Source: Microbacterium terrae
Lineage (GTDB): Bacteria; Actinomycetota; Actinomycetes; Actinomycetales; Microbacteriaceae
Assembly: GCF_017831975.1 (NCBI RefSeq)
Contig: NZ_JAFDSS010000001.1
Location: forward strand, 2,046,001 to 2,110,000
Reading direction: 5' to 3'
DNA length: 64,000 nt
Under the pieces are notes generated by a model that worked only from the letters and a program-made list of their open reading frames with translations, made no database searches and was not told the origin of the DNA. Of the stretch, positions 52,988-62,214 are shown piece after piece. The stretch's first letter is position 1. Every line of letters starts with the position of its first letter. Both the position numbers and the translations under genes were made by a program.

Positions 52988-54685
52988 CTACGCGGTCGGC
53001 GGGGGCTCCTCTCCGGGGAAGGCCCGCACCGCCGCGTCGAGGTCGGAGTAGATGCGGTCGGGAGGGATGCGGGCGCCCAGCCCGTAGCTGTCGAGCGCCG
53101 AGAGCACGTCGGTGTCCACCCGCGCGAGGACGAGAGCGATCTGCCGTGCGTCGAGCCAATCGAGGAGCGCGGCGAGGTTCATCCCCGCGGAGTAGTCGAC
53201 ATCGGAGATGCCGGCTCCGTCGAGGATCAGCCACCGCACCCGGTCGGGCGCGGCGTCGACGACCGTCTCCACCTCGTCGGCGAACCGCGTCGCGTTCGCG
53301 TAGAACAGGTCGGCGCCGTAGCGGAAGACCACGAGCCCCGGTGCGGTCTGCGCCCCGGGCACGGCCGGGTCGTAGTCGTACCCCTGCTCGCCCCGCACGC
53401 GCAGCACGAAGTCGCGCGCGCGGTACTGGCGCTCGACGACGTCGAGCAGCGAGAGCGCGATCGCGAGAACGACTCCCGCGCCGACCCCGACGATGAAGAC
53501 GGTGAGCGCGGTCGCGAGCGCGATGAGGAACTCGCGCCGGCGGATGCGTGAGATGCGCACGAGCCCGCGGATGTCGATGAGCTCGATGCCGATGACGAAC
53601 ACGACGCCGCCGAGCACCGCCTTCGGCAGATCGGTCAGCAGGTCGGTGAGGAACAGCAGCACCAGCAGGGTCACGACGACGACGGTGAGGTTCGCGACCT
53701 GCGTGCGCCCCTTCTGTCCGTCGAGGATCTGGGTCTTCGTCGGCGACCCGTTCACCACGAACGTGCCGCTGATGCCGGCTGCCAGGTTCGCCGCGGCGAG
53801 GCCGACGATGTCGCGGTTCACGTCGGCCCGGTCGCCGTGCTTCGCCGCGAAGCTGCGCGACGTCGCGGCGCTCTGGGCGATGATGATGACGAAGCAGGCG
53901 AAGGCGGTGGAGAGCACCGCCGGGATGTCGCTCCACCCGACGCCCGCCGGCAGTCCGATCGGCGGCAGGCCGCCCTGGATCGCCCCGACCACCTCGACAC
54001 CGTAGCCGGAGGCATCCGTCACCGTTGCAAGGGTGAGGAGCCCTACGACCGCGATGATCGCGCCGGGGATCTTCGGCACGAAGAGCTTGAAGGCGTAGAT
54101 GATCGCGATCGTCGCCGCGCCGTACGCGAGCGTCGGCCACGAGACGGCGCCGAGCGACGTGAGCCACGACCACTGCTGCTCGAACCATCCGCCGGAGCCC
54201 TTCGGGACGCCGAGGATGTCGGGGATCTGCCCGGTCGCGACCTGGATGCCGACCCCGGTGAGGAAGCCGATGAGGACGGATGCCGAGAGGAAGTCGCCGA
54301 TGAAGCCCAGGCGCAGAAGCCGCGCGAGCACGAGCAGCACGCCGCACACCAGCGCGGTGAGACCGCACAGCGCCACCCACTGCGGCGATCCGGGCGTCGC
54401 CCCCGAGATGCCCGCGCTGATGAGCCCCGAGGCGAGGATCGCCGCGGTGGCGGAGTCACCGCCGACGACGAGGAGCTTCGACGACCCGAGCAGCGCGAAC
54501 GCGAGCAGCGGCAGCAGGATCGTGTAGAGGCCGGTGACGATGGGCATCTGCGCGATCGAGGTGTACCCCATCACCTCGGGGATCGCCACGGCGGCGAGCG
54601 TGACGCCCGCCAGCACGTCGCGGGCGAGCCACGACGCCTGGTAGCCGCGGAGCGAGACGGGCACGAGGGCTTTCGGCAGTGCCAT
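52988..54685 (-). CDS. SulP-family anion permease with C-terminal STAS domain
   Basis: 565 residues, about 12-14 TM segments. The Sulfate_transp domain contains IPEVMGYTSIAQMPIVTGLYT near the N-terminus and ANLAAGISGTFVVNGSPTKT (family signature) in the middle; the STAS domain occupies about 445-555 with LILDGAGISDVDYSAGMNL. Homologues carry bicarbonate, sulfate, dicarboxylates or nitrate; the substrate is unknown. The ATG at 54685 has GGAGGAG eight nt upstream. Divergent from the coiled-coil gene across a 230-bp gap holding a 9-bp inverted repeat. Confidence 0.92.
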   Translation of the reverse strand: MALPKALVPVSLRGYQASWLARDVLAGVTLAAVAIPEVMGYTSIAQMPIVTGLYTILLPLLAFALLGSSKLLVVGGDSATAAILASGLISAGISGATPGSPQWVALCGLTALVCGVLLVLARLLRLGFIGDFLSASVLIGFLTGVGIQVATGQIPDILGVPKGSGGWFEQQWSWLTSLGAVSWPTLAYGAATIAIIYAFKLFVPKIPGAIIAVVGLLTLATVTDASGYGVEVVGAIQGGLPPIGLPAGVGWSDIPAVLSTAFACFVIIIAQSAATSRSFAAKHGDRADVNRDIVGLAAANLAAGISGTFVVNGSPTKTQILDGQKGRTQVANLTVVVVTLLVLLFLTDLLTDLPKAVLGGVVFVIGIELIDIRGLVRISRIRRREFLIALATALTVFIVGVGAGVVLAIALSLLDVVERQYRARDFVLRVRGEQGYDYDPAVPGAQTAPGLVVFRYGADLFYANATRFADEVETVVDAAPDRVRWLILDGAGISDVDYSAGMNLAALLDWLDARQIALVLARVDTDVLSALDSYGLGARIPPDRIYSDLDAAVRAFPGEEPPPTA

Positions 54686-54743
54686 GGTGGGCGCTCCTCC
54701 GGGCTGCGGCGCCCGAGGCCGCCTGGACCCCGGCCACGACCGC

Positions 54744-54771
54744 GAGCGCACGTGTACGAGATCGTGCGCTC
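54744..54771. promoter_or_regulatory. Perfect 9-bp inverted repeat in the SulP/coiled-coil divergent gap
   Basis: GAGCGCACG (54744-54752) and CGTGCGCTC (54763-54771), 10-nt spacer; placed 59 bp upstream of the SulP start, it may be an operator. Confidence 0.45.
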
Positions 54772-54902
54772 AGTCTGGGGCCTACCCGTGGGTGCGCGCC
54801 AGAGGAGCGTGCCCGCGGCTGCATCCGCAGCGCGCACGACGCTGTGGGCGAAACTCCGTGCCCCGCCGTCCACAGCCCACAGCCCGCTCACATCGCGGCC
54901 CA

Positions 54903-54908
54903 TAGGAT
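54903..54908 (+). promoter_or_regulatory. -10 element, leaderless start of the coiled-coil gene
   Basis: TAGGAT followed by seven nt and the ATG at 54916. Confidence 0.45.
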
Positions 54909-54915
54909 CGATTGC

Positions 54916-56274
54916 ATGGCAGGTTTCTGGGGCAAGCGCAAACGCGAACAAGAAGAACTCGCCGCACAGGACGCCGATCTGGCGCGCCGTGCGAAGACGG
55001 CGCTCGTCGCCGCCGACGAGCGCGTGCGCCTCACCTCCGATGAGCTGGTGTTCGCCGATGCCGAACTCGGCAGCGACGCCACGAAAGAGCTGCGCGACGC
55101 CGTCGAAGCGGTGCGCACGCACCTGCAGGAGGCCTTCCAGCTGCACCAGCTGAACCACGACGAGATCCCCGACACCCCGCTCGAGCTGCGCACCCGCAAC
55201 GCCCGCATCGTGCAGCTGTGCGAGTGGGCGGAGGAACTGCTCGACGACCGCACCGAGGCCCTCGCCGAGCGCATCGCCCGCGCGCGCCGCGCACCCGAGA
55301 TCATCGCGAAGGTGCGGGCGGATGCCGCGCGCCTGCGCACCCACGTGCCGGGTGCCCGCGAGACCGTGCAGCGCCTCGCCGCCCGCTACTCCCCCCATGC
55401 TCTCGCGCAGGTGGAGAACAACCCCGCCGAGGCGGAGCAGCTGCTCGGCTTCGCCGAGCACAGCGCATCCGTCGCCGAGCGCCGCCGTGAGGCCGGCCAG
55501 CGCGAGCAGGCGAACATGGCGCTCGAGGCCGCGACCGAGGCGGCCCGTCGCGCCGACACGCTCCTCGAAGCGGTCGAGACGTTCGAGGTCGAGGCGCTGC
55601 GGGCCGAGTCGACGCTCGCCGCGATCGTCGACGACTCGCGCGAAGATCTGGTCGCCGCGCGAACCGCGCCGCAGGTCCCTGCCGTGACCGCTGCGGTCGC
55701 GGCGCTCGACGCCGCGCTGCGCGCCCTGCCGGCAGCCGGGGTGAACACCGACCCGTTCGAGCAGCTCTCGCGCCTGCGCGAGGCGAACAGCGCGCTCGAC
55801 GCGGCGATCGCGAAGGCGCGGGAGCGCGAGGCACGCCCGATCCCGCCGCTCGAGCACGTCCGCCACGCGATCGACGACGCCGACCGTCAGCTCGCCGTCG
55901 CCCGCGACGTGATCGCCGGGCATCGCGGCTGGATCGGAGCCGACGCCCGCACCCGCATCGCCGAGGCCGAGCGCATCCGGGTCGACCTCGACCGCCTCAT
56001 CGGCACGTCGGCGGCCGCCGCCACGGTCATCGACGAGGACCACCGCGAGCAGGCCTTCGCGATGGCGCGGCGCACCGCCTTCCTCGCGAGCGAGGCGCTG
56101 CAGCTCGCCCAGCGCGACATCGACTCGTCCCGGCCGCAGGACGGCTGGGGGCAGCCCGGCTACGGCCAGCAGGGCTACGGCGGCGGCCGCCGCGGCGGCG
56201 GCGGGAACGACCTCATGGGCGGCATCCTCGGCGGTCTCGTCATCGGCAGCCTGCTCGACGGCATGTTCGACTGA
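54916..56274 (+). CDS. Coiled-coil protein of unknown function
   Basis: 452 residues. After a basic start (MAGFWGKRKREQEELAAQD) nearly the entire protein is Ala/Glu/Arg-rich helix with extended coiled-coil regularity (about 15-410). The C-terminus is Gly/Tyr/Gln-rich (about 415-435) and ends with GGILGGLVIGSLLDGMFD, a Gly-zipper-like hydrophobic tail. This helical plus Gly-rich tail is also seen in actinobacterial TPM-domain membrane proteins, but no TPM domain or signal peptide is present here. The start is supported by TAGGAT seven nt upstream. A 17-bp terminator follows. Confidence 0.75.
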   Translation: MAGFWGKRKREQEELAAQDADLARRAKTALVAADERVRLTSDELVFADAELGSDATKELRDAVEAVRTHLQEAFQLHQLNHDEIPDTPLELRTRNARIVQLCEWAEELLDDRTEALAERIARARRAPEIIAKVRADAARLRTHVPGARETVQRLAARYSPHALAQVENNPAEAEQLLGFAEHSASVAERRREAGQREQANMALEAATEAARRADTLLEAVETFEVEALRAESTLAAIVDDSREDLVAARTAPQVPAVTAAVAALDAALRALPAAGVNTDPFEQLSRLREANSALDAAIAKAREREARPIPPLEHVRHAIDDADRQLAVARDVIAGHRGWIGADARTRIAEAERIRVDLDRLIGTSAAAATVIDEDHREQAFAMARRTAFLASEALQLAQRDIDSSRPQDGWGQPGYGQQGYGGGRRGGGGNDLMGGILGGLVIGSLLDGMFD

Positions 56275-56286
56275 CACCGCGACACG

Positions 56287-56330
56287 AGAAGACGGATGCC
56301 GCGACCTCGAGGCCGCGGCATCCGTCTTCT
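56287..56330. terminator. 17-bp perfect hairpin, bidirectional terminator
   Basis: AGAAGACGGATGCCGCG (56287-56303) pairs exactly with CGCGGCATCCGTCTTCT (56314-56330), 10-nt loop, followed by a pyrimidine-rich run; between convergent genes. Confidence 0.85.
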
Positions 56331-56342
56331 TCGCTTCTCGCG

Positions 56343-57002
56343 CTACGAGGCGACAGCCTCGGGCGCCGTCTGCGTCGTCAGTGAGATGACGCCGTAGTCC
56401 CAGCCCTTGCGCCGGTAGACGACGCTCGGCTGATCGGTGCGCGCGTCGACGAACAGGAAGAAGTCGTGGCCGACCAGCTCCATGCGGTCGACGGCCTCTT
56501 CGACCGACATCCACTCCGCGTCGAACTCCTTCGTGCGGATCACGACGGGGGTGTAGTCGGCTTCGTCCTCGTTGCCGGTGATGATCGGGATCTCTCCGGT
56601 CGCGACGGCCCGGATGACGTCGACGGATGCCGGTTGCAGATCGATCCCCTGAATGGAACCGCTTTCCTTCTTGAACTTCGCGCCGCGCGGGTGCTGGCGG
56701 GCGTCGACCCGCTTGTCCTTCGCACGACGCAGCTGTTCGCACAGCTTGTCGACCGCGAGGTCGAGCGCGGCGAACTTGTCGCCGTCGGTCGCCTCGGCCC
56801 GGACGATCGGGCCCTTGCCGTTGAGCGTCAGCTCCACCGTGTCGTCCTCGACACGGCCGTTGTGATACGCGCGATGCGTGACCTTGACATCCACGCGTTG
56901 CGCGCGCGGGGCGAGGTGTTCGATGCGGGCGGACTTCTCTTCAACGACGGAGCGGAATCGATCTGTGATTCCCACTCCCACGCCGACGATGCTGGTTTCC
57001 AT
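56343..57002 (-). CDS. hpf: Long-form ribosome hibernation-promoting factor
   Basis: 219 residues: the N-terminal S30AE domain (about 1-105) binds the 30S decoding region; after a linker, the C-terminal dimerisation domain (about 155-210, IRTKEFDAEWMSVEEAVDRM...GHDFFLFVDART...YRRKGWDYGVI) pairs 70S into 100S. The ATG at 57002 has a full AAGGAGGTC ribosome site at proper spacing and was preferred over a 31-codon extension. TACCGT at 57072-57067 on the minus strand is a plausible -10. It follows comF on the same strand as in Rv3242c-Rv3241c. Confidence 0.94.
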   Translation of the reverse strand: METSIVGVGVGITDRFRSVVEEKSARIEHLAPRAQRVDVKVTHRAYHNGRVEDDTVELTLNGKGPIVRAEATDGDKFAALDLAVDKLCEQLRRAKDKRVDARQHPRGAKFKKESGSIQGIDLQPASVDVIRAVATGEIPIITGNEDEADYTPVVIRTKEFDAEWMSVEEAVDRMELVGHDFFLFVDARTDQPSVVYRRKGWDYGVISLTTQTAPEAVAS

Positions 57003-57091
57003 CCCCTGACCTCCTTGTTCCGGTCCACCCGGCCAAGGGCGGACCTTCAGTCGCCTTGTCTCCCCCACGGTAGCCCGCGGTTCGGACTCTG

Positions 57092-57784
57092 TCACCTGTG
57101 AGTTTCGAATGCGTCGCTATGCTCCGCTCCTCCTCCTCGGCGGCGCGGTGTGGCGGCCACCGCGGCGATCCCCGCGATCTCCGCTCCCGCCTCGCGCAGC
57201 GCGCGGCACGCCTCGGCGAGGGTCGCTCCGGTGGTCACGACGTCGTCGACGACCACCACCCGACGCCCGTGCACGCCGCGCGCACGCAGACTCCCCGCGA
57301 CGTTGTCGCGTCGCTCGGCGCGCCCGAGGCCGCGCTGGTCGGATGCCTGGCGCACGGGCACCAGCGCGCGGGTCACGCGGAGTCCGGCGCGCCGCGCGAT
57401 CAGATCGGGGACGCGGAATCCGCGCCTGCGGAACGATGCCCGCGTGGTCGGCACCGGCACGACGAGGACCTCGATTGCCTCCCAGCCGAGGCAGCGACCG
57501 ACGCCTGCGGCGAGAGCCGGTGCGAGTGCCCGCGCCAGCCCCACTCGTCCGTCCTCCTTCACCGCACGCAGCACGCGCGCCGGCTCGGCGTCGAAGGTCA
57601 GTCCCGCCCACGCCGTGCCGGCGCCACCGGGCAGCAGCACCGGCACCGGCGCCGGGTCGAGTGCTGCGCGGCAGGCGTCGCACAGCGCGGTGTCGGGCTC
57701 CCCGCATCCTGCGCAGTCCACCGCGACGATGTACGCGAGCGCGTCGAAGAGGGTCTCGCGCACGATCGATGCCGCATCATCCAT
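57092..57784 (-). CDS. comF: ComF family phosphoribosyltransferase-like protein
   Basis: 230 residues. An N-terminal zinc-finger-like stretch CAGCGEPDTALCDACR (about 25-40) and the PRPP-binding motif VVVVDDVVTTGATL (about 183-196), as in ComF/GntX proteins; PVPTTRASFRRRGF is also conserved. ComF assists DNA uptake in competent bacteria, but most actinobacterial copies are uncharacterised. The ATG at 57784 has CACCGT six nt upstream, a weak leaderless signature; the 17-codon longer frame is less likely. Confidence 0.88.
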   Translation of the reverse strand: MDDAASIVRETLFDALAYIVAVDCAGCGEPDTALCDACRAALDPAPVPVLLPGGAGTAWAGLTFDAEPARVLRAVKEDGRVGLARALAPALAAGVGRCLGWEAIEVLVVPVPTTRASFRRRGFRVPDLIARRAGLRVTRALVPVRQASDQRGLGRAERRDNVAGSLRARGVHGRRVVVVDDVVTTGATLAEACRALREAGAEIAGIAAVAATPRRRGGGAEHSDAFETHR

Positions 57785-57878
57785 GACGCCACGGTGCCGC
57801 GTCGCGACGAGCCTGCACGCCGACGAGGCTGCCACAGGGGACGACGGCTCCGCGGCGCTGTCTGGGGAGGAGCGGCCG

Positions 57879-59579
57879 CTACTGTCCGGCGCCCTGCTCC
57901 GGAGAGCCCTGCTGCGTCGCGAGCGTGTCGACGTCCGTCGCGGTCTGCTCCCACGTCGTCGACCGCTTCACGAAGAGCACGCCGTCGTCGTCGAGCAGGC
58001 GCACCGAGGCCACCGAGGTCGACCCCGCGATCTGCACCATCACCCCGGCTGCGGCAGTCGTGCTCGACGGGCCTCCGACGACCTGCTCGAGTACGGTCGA
58101 GCCGTCCTCCGCGCGTGTGAGCGCGCCCACGGTTACGTCGTCGAGCCAGGCGAGCCCGACCGGCGCACCGCCGGCGACGCCGAGTTCGATCGGATCGCCC
58201 AGGCGCACCGGAACCCCCGCCTCGTCACGCTCGATCCCCGCGGCCCAGACGGCGACGCGTCCGGCGGTCGACACGAGAGCGGCGATCCGCGACCCGTCGC
58301 GCGAGACGGCCATCGCGACGACGGTGCCCGCACCGGGCCAGGCTCCTGCCACCTCGATGCGCTGACCCTCGAGCGTGAAGGCGACCACGTCGGACGGGTG
58401 GTCTCGCGGCACGCTCCACACCGTGCCGGCGGGGTCGATGGACGGGTCGATCAGGGCGGGTCGCTCGTCGAGGACCACTGCGCCACCGCTCTCGGCGTCG
58501 AGGCGCACCACGTGTCCGTCAGCGAGGAGCGCGGTCGCGTAGTCGCGCTCGGCACCGACCTGCACGGCCACGGCGTCGACCGCGCCGACCGCCTGCGAGA
58601 GCCCCGGGATCGGCTCGATCGTGTCGCCGGTGAGGAACCCGAAGCCCTCGGCGTTCTGCACGAGCGGAACGCCGGCGACGCGGGTCGAGCGGGTGTCGAC
58701 GACGGAGGCCGCCACCGGTGCCGAGTCGACCTCCATCTCGACCGAGGTCACCCCGGTCGTGGCCAGGCTCGCCTCGAGCTGGGTGAGCATGCGGTCGAGC
58801 GTGTCGGCGTCGAGCGAGAGTGCGGCCCCACTGAGCTCCACCTCGGCGGTGGATCCGGCGGTCGTCGGCACCGCCGGCACTGCCGACACCGAGTCGGGGA
58901 AGAACGAGTAGACGGATGCCGCGAGCCAGTCGCTCGGCTCCTGGTTCACGAGGGCGTCGGTCACCCGGCTCGCCGCGTTCTCGACCGGGAACCAGCGCAC
59001 GTCCGGCACGAGGTACTGCCACGACTGGTCGAAGTAGAACACCGCGTAGCGGTGGAACACACTGGGGAAGAAGTCGCGGCTGAGCACGATCCCGTCGGGC
59101 GCCTCGGTGATCCGCCACTCGCCGTCGGATTGCCGCGCGAGCTCGAACGAGAGCGTCCGGGTGCCGGCCTCGACACGCTGATAGGTCCCGCGCGCGTCGA
59201 CCGTCGCTGTGGCGATCAGCGACATGTCGACGTGACCCTCCTGCGCGGCCGTGGTCACCCGATCGCCCGACATGTCGACGATGACGCCGGCCTGCGGGTT
59301 CCACTCCGTGTCGGGGGCGAGGAACTCGCGCGCACGGTCCCACTGTCCGTTGCCCCCCGGGCCGGTGCCGGCCCGGATGAACCCCTCCACGATCTGCTCG
59401 GGCGAGGCGCCGGGCTGCGGTCGGTCGGGGATGAAGACGTACTCCGGCTGCGACGACGTCTCGCCCGGGGCGAGGCCCGGGTTCACCGGGCTGCTCGAGG
59501 GGAGCCCGGCGCACGCGGCGAGGCAGGCTGCGGCCGCCGCGGCGAGAGCGAGGGCGGCGACGCGGCGCATCCGGATCAC
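57879..59579 (-). CDS. lpqB: LpqB lipoprotein, accessory of MtrAB
   Basis: 566 residues. The GTG at 59579 overlaps the mtrB stop (GTGA). Signal peptide with lipobox Leu20-Ala-Ala-Cys23, predicting a lipid-anchored extracytoplasmic protein. The N-terminal half (about 60-210) contains a GerMN-related region with YVFIPDRPQPGASPEQIVEGF, and the C-terminal half (about 310-545) has beta-propeller-like repeats with VSRDGSRIAALVS. In mycobacteria LpqB interacts with the sensor MtrB and tunes its signalling. The downstream order comF-hpf is conserved. Confidence 0.94.
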   Translation of the reverse strand: MIRMRRVAALALAAAAAACLAACAGLPSSSPVNPGLAPGETSSQPEYVFIPDRPQPGASPEQIVEGFIRAGTGPGGNGQWDRAREFLAPDTEWNPQAGVIVDMSGDRVTTAAQEGHVDMSLIATATVDARGTYQRVEAGTRTLSFELARQSDGEWRITEAPDGIVLSRDFFPSVFHRYAVFYFDQSWQYLVPDVRWFPVENAASRVTDALVNQEPSDWLAASVYSFFPDSVSAVPAVPTTAGSTAEVELSGAALSLDADTLDRMLTQLEASLATTGVTSVEMEVDSAPVAASVVDTRSTRVAGVPLVQNAEGFGFLTGDTIEPIPGLSQAVGAVDAVAVQVGAERDYATALLADGHVVRLDAESGGAVVLDERPALIDPSIDPAGTVWSVPRDHPSDVVAFTLEGQRIEVAGAWPGAGTVVAMAVSRDGSRIAALVSTAGRVAVWAAGIERDEAGVPVRLGDPIELGVAGGAPVGLAWLDDVTVGALTRAEDGSTVLEQVVGGPSSTTAAAGVMVQIAGSTSVASVRLLDDDGVLFVKRSTTWEQTATDVDTLATQQGSPEQGAGQ

Positions 59580-61321
59580 GATGTCTCTCCTCTGCGCGCG
59601 CGGTCGCCGTCGACGAGGCGGAGATCCTCGACGCCGTCGAGCTCGCCCACGTCGAGCACGTCGATCGGCTGGGTGAGGCCGAGGTCGTCCATCCCCGGCG
59701 TCGCCTCGTCGCCGGGATCGATCGCCAGCGGGCTGCGCCCGACGGGCGATCCCGGCTGACGCGGGAGCGTGAGCACGAAGTTGGTGCCACGACCGAGTTC
59801 CGACCACACCGCGAGCTCGCCGCCGTGCAGGCGCGCATCGCCGATCGCGATCGAGAGACCGAGGCCGGTGCCGCCGATCGTGCGCTTGCGCGACGGGTCG
59901 GCGCGCCAGAACCGGTCGAAGACGCGTCCGACGTCTTCGGCCCGCATCCCGAGCCCGTAGTCGCGCACGCCGAGGGCGACGGCGTCGTGATCCGAGTCGA
60001 CCGTGACCACGATCGGCCGGGCCTCGCCGTGCTCGATCGCGTTGCCGATGAGGTTGCGCACGATGCGCCGCACCCGCCGAGGGTCCATGTCGACCGGCGA
60101 GTAGCCGCCGGGCGCGACGAGGCGCACGTCGCTCCCGTGCTGCTCGGCGAGCTGATGCATCGAGCCGATGACGTCTTCCGCGAGGTGCGCGAGGCTCGTG
60201 GGCTCGAGCTCCAGCTGAACCGAGCCCGCGTCGTACCGGCTGATCTCGAGCAGGTCGGTCAGCAGGGTCTCGAAGCGCTGCACCTGGGCGTTGAGGAGCT
60301 CGGCGGCCCGCGCGGTCGACGGGTCGAAGGCATCGCGCTGGTCGTTGATCATGTCGGCGGCGAGGCGGATCGTCGTCATGGGCGTGCGGAGCTCGTGCGA
60401 CACGTCGCTGACGAATCGCTGCTGCACGAGCGAGAGGTCGGCGAGCTCCTTGATCTGCGATTCGATGCTGTCGGCCATGGCGTTGAACGACCGCCCCAGG
60501 GTGGCGAGCTCGTCCTCGCCGCGCACGTCGAGCCGCACCCCCAGCTCGCCCGCGGCGAGCTTCGCGCTGGTGTCGGCGGCCTCCGAGATCGGGCCCGTGA
60601 CCGAACGCAGCACGAACCACGCGATCGCGCTGATGAGCAGCACGAGTCCGATGCCGGCGAACCAGAGCGTGCCCTGCACGAAGCGGAGGGTCTGCGAGGC
60701 GTCTGCGAGGTCGTACGCGAAGTACAGCTCGTACGGGCCGACCTCGGGCACGTCGAGCTGCTGGCCGACGATGATGCCCGGGATGTCGGATCCGTCGTCG
60801 GTGGGGAGCGCGACGGACTGCCACCACTGCTGATCGGCGCCGTCCTCGAGCTGCACGCGATCGCGCAGGCCGGCGCTGATGAGCGCCTCGGCGCGCGTGT
60901 CGCTCGCGAAGTTCTGTGGGGCGATCGGGGTCTGCGGCCCGATGCGGAACGCCGCGTACATGTCGGCGCCCGACTGGCGCGAGAGCGTGCCCTGCACGCT
61001 CGTCATGAGGTTCTGCAGCTGCACCGCGTCACCCTGCACCGTGGCGCTGTCGAGCGTCGCCTGCGCGGTCGTCGTCGCGCGCTGCGCATCGGCGAGCGCC
61101 TGCTGCAGGCGGGAGTCGAACAGGTCGTCGCGGATGAGCAGCGCCATGACCACGCAGGCGACCGTCACCGCGAGCGCGGTGAGCGCGAGGGTGACCAGGA
61201 GCGTGCGGAACCGCAGTGAGCGCCGCCACAGGCTCGACAGGGTCTCCGGCCACGAGCGCCAGTCCCGCCATCCGGCGGATCCGGATGCCGCGACCCGCGC
61301 AGTCGCGGTCGTCACCGCCAC
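59576..61321 (-). CDS. mtrB: Sensor histidine kinase MtrB
   Basis: 581 residues: TM1 (about 40-65), an extracytoplasmic sensor (about 66-205), TM2 (about 215-236), HAMP (RSVTGPISEAADTSAKLAAG), HisKA with the phosphohistidine in FVSDVSHELRTPMTTIRLA, and HATPase with NLIGNAIEHG and GTGLGLSIA. It phosphorylates MtrA, controlling cell-wall and division genes in actinobacteria. The GTG at 61321 begins two bases after the mtrA stop. A 45-residue Asp/Glu-rich C-terminal extension follows the kinase domain. Confidence 0.95.
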   Translation of the reverse strand: MAVTTATARVAASGSAGWRDWRSWPETLSSLWRRSLRFRTLLVTLALTALAVTVACVVMALLIRDDLFDSRLQQALADAQRATTTAQATLDSATVQGDAVQLQNLMTSVQGTLSRQSGADMYAAFRIGPQTPIAPQNFASDTRAEALISAGLRDRVQLEDGADQQWWQSVALPTDDGSDIPGIIVGQQLDVPEVGPYELYFAYDLADASQTLRFVQGTLWFAGIGLVLLISAIAWFVLRSVTGPISEAADTSAKLAAGELGVRLDVRGEDELATLGRSFNAMADSIESQIKELADLSLVQQRFVSDVSHELRTPMTTIRLAADMINDQRDAFDPSTARAAELLNAQVQRFETLLTDLLEISRYDAGSVQLELEPTSLAHLAEDVIGSMHQLAEQHGSDVRLVAPGGYSPVDMDPRRVRRIVRNLIGNAIEHGEARPIVVTVDSDHDAVALGVRDYGLGMRAEDVGRVFDRFWRADPSRKRTIGGTGLGLSIAIGDARLHGGELAVWSELGRGTNFVLTLPRQPGSPVGRSPLAIDPGDEATPGMDDLGLTQPIDVLDVGELDGVEDLRLVDGDRARRGETS

Positions 61322-61322
61322 C

Positions 61323-62003
61323 TCACACCACGGCGCCGGCGCGGTATCCGACGCCGCGCACCGTCGTGACGATCTTCGGGTTGTCGGGGTCCTGCTCGAT
61401 CTTCGCCCGCAGCCGCTGGACGTGCACGTTCACCAGGCGCGTGTCGGCCTTGTAGTGGTATCCCCACACCTGCTCGAGCAGCATCTCTCGCGAGAAAACC
61501 TGCTGCGGCTTCGACGCGAGGGCGACGAGCAGCTCGAACTCGAGCGGGGTGAGTGCGATCGGTCCGTCGCCGCGGCGCACCTCGTGCGCGGCGACGTCGA
61601 CCGTGAGGTCGCCGATGCGCAGCGATTCGCCGGCCTGCTGACCGCCGGGGCGCAGACGGGTGCGGATGCGCGCGACGAGCTCCTTCGGGTTGAAGGGCTT
61701 GACGATGTAGTCATCGGCACCCGACTCGAGTCCCTTGACGACGTCGGCGGTGTCGGTGCGCGCGGTGAGCATGATGATCGGCACGCCCGACTCGGCGCGG
61801 ACGCGGGTGCAGATCTCGATGCCGTCCATGCCCGGGAGCATGAGGTCGAGGAGGATGAGGTCGGGTCGCTCGGTGCGCCAGGCGTCGACGGCCTTGGCGC
61901 CGTCGGCGCAGAATGCGGTGTCGAACCCCTCCGTGCGCAGCACGATGCCGATCATCTCGGCGAGGGCGGTGTCATCGTCGACCACCAGGATGCGTGAAGT
62001 CAT
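61323..62003 (-). CDS. mtrA: OmpR-family response regulator MtrA
   Basis: 226 residues. Receiver with acidic pocket Asp9-Asp11 and phospho-acceptor Asp53 (LILLDLMLPGMDG), Thr in LTART and Lys in YIVKPFNPKEL; C-terminal winged helix (about 130-225) with LTPLEFELLVALAS and VNVHVQRLRAKIE. Nearly identical in motif to mycobacterial MtrA, the essential regulator of wall and cell-cycle genes. The ATG at 62003 follows AAGGA. It heads the mtrA-mtrB-lpqB operon; the 211-bp divergent gap should contain its promoter. Confidence 0.96.
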   Translation of the reverse strand: MTSRILVVDDDTALAEMIGIVLRTEGFDTAFCADGAKAVDAWRTERPDLILLDLMLPGMDGIEICTRVRAESGVPIIMLTARTDTADVVKGLESGADDYIVKPFNPKELVARIRTRLRPGGQQAGESLRIGDLTVDVAAHEVRRGDGPIALTPLEFELLVALASKPQQVFSREMLLEQVWGYHYKADTRLVNVHVQRLRAKIEQDPDNPKIVTTVRGVGYRAGAVV

Positions 62004-62214
62004 TTCGCGCGTTCGTCCTTCTGTCCGTCACGGCACGAGAACAGCGGGCGGTCCCCATGCGCTCCCCCAGAGTAGTCGACACGGCCTGTGGGACGGCCGA
62101 AGGCGCGGTGGGGATCCACCGAACGCGGGCGCGCGCCACTTCGCCGTTGTGACACGATGAGAGGACCCGCGCGAGGCCCGCTCGGGTTCGTCGCGACCCG
62201 GAGGGGGACGGCAC
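62004..62214. promoter_or_regulatory. Divergent intergenic region between mtrA and the membrane protein
   Basis: 211 bp with no ORF. Minus-strand TACTCT (62074-62069) is a possible mtrA -10 without a clear -35. The palindromic words GGTGGGGATCCACC near 62107 and GGCC-N8-GGCC near 62083 have no known role. Confidence 0.3.
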
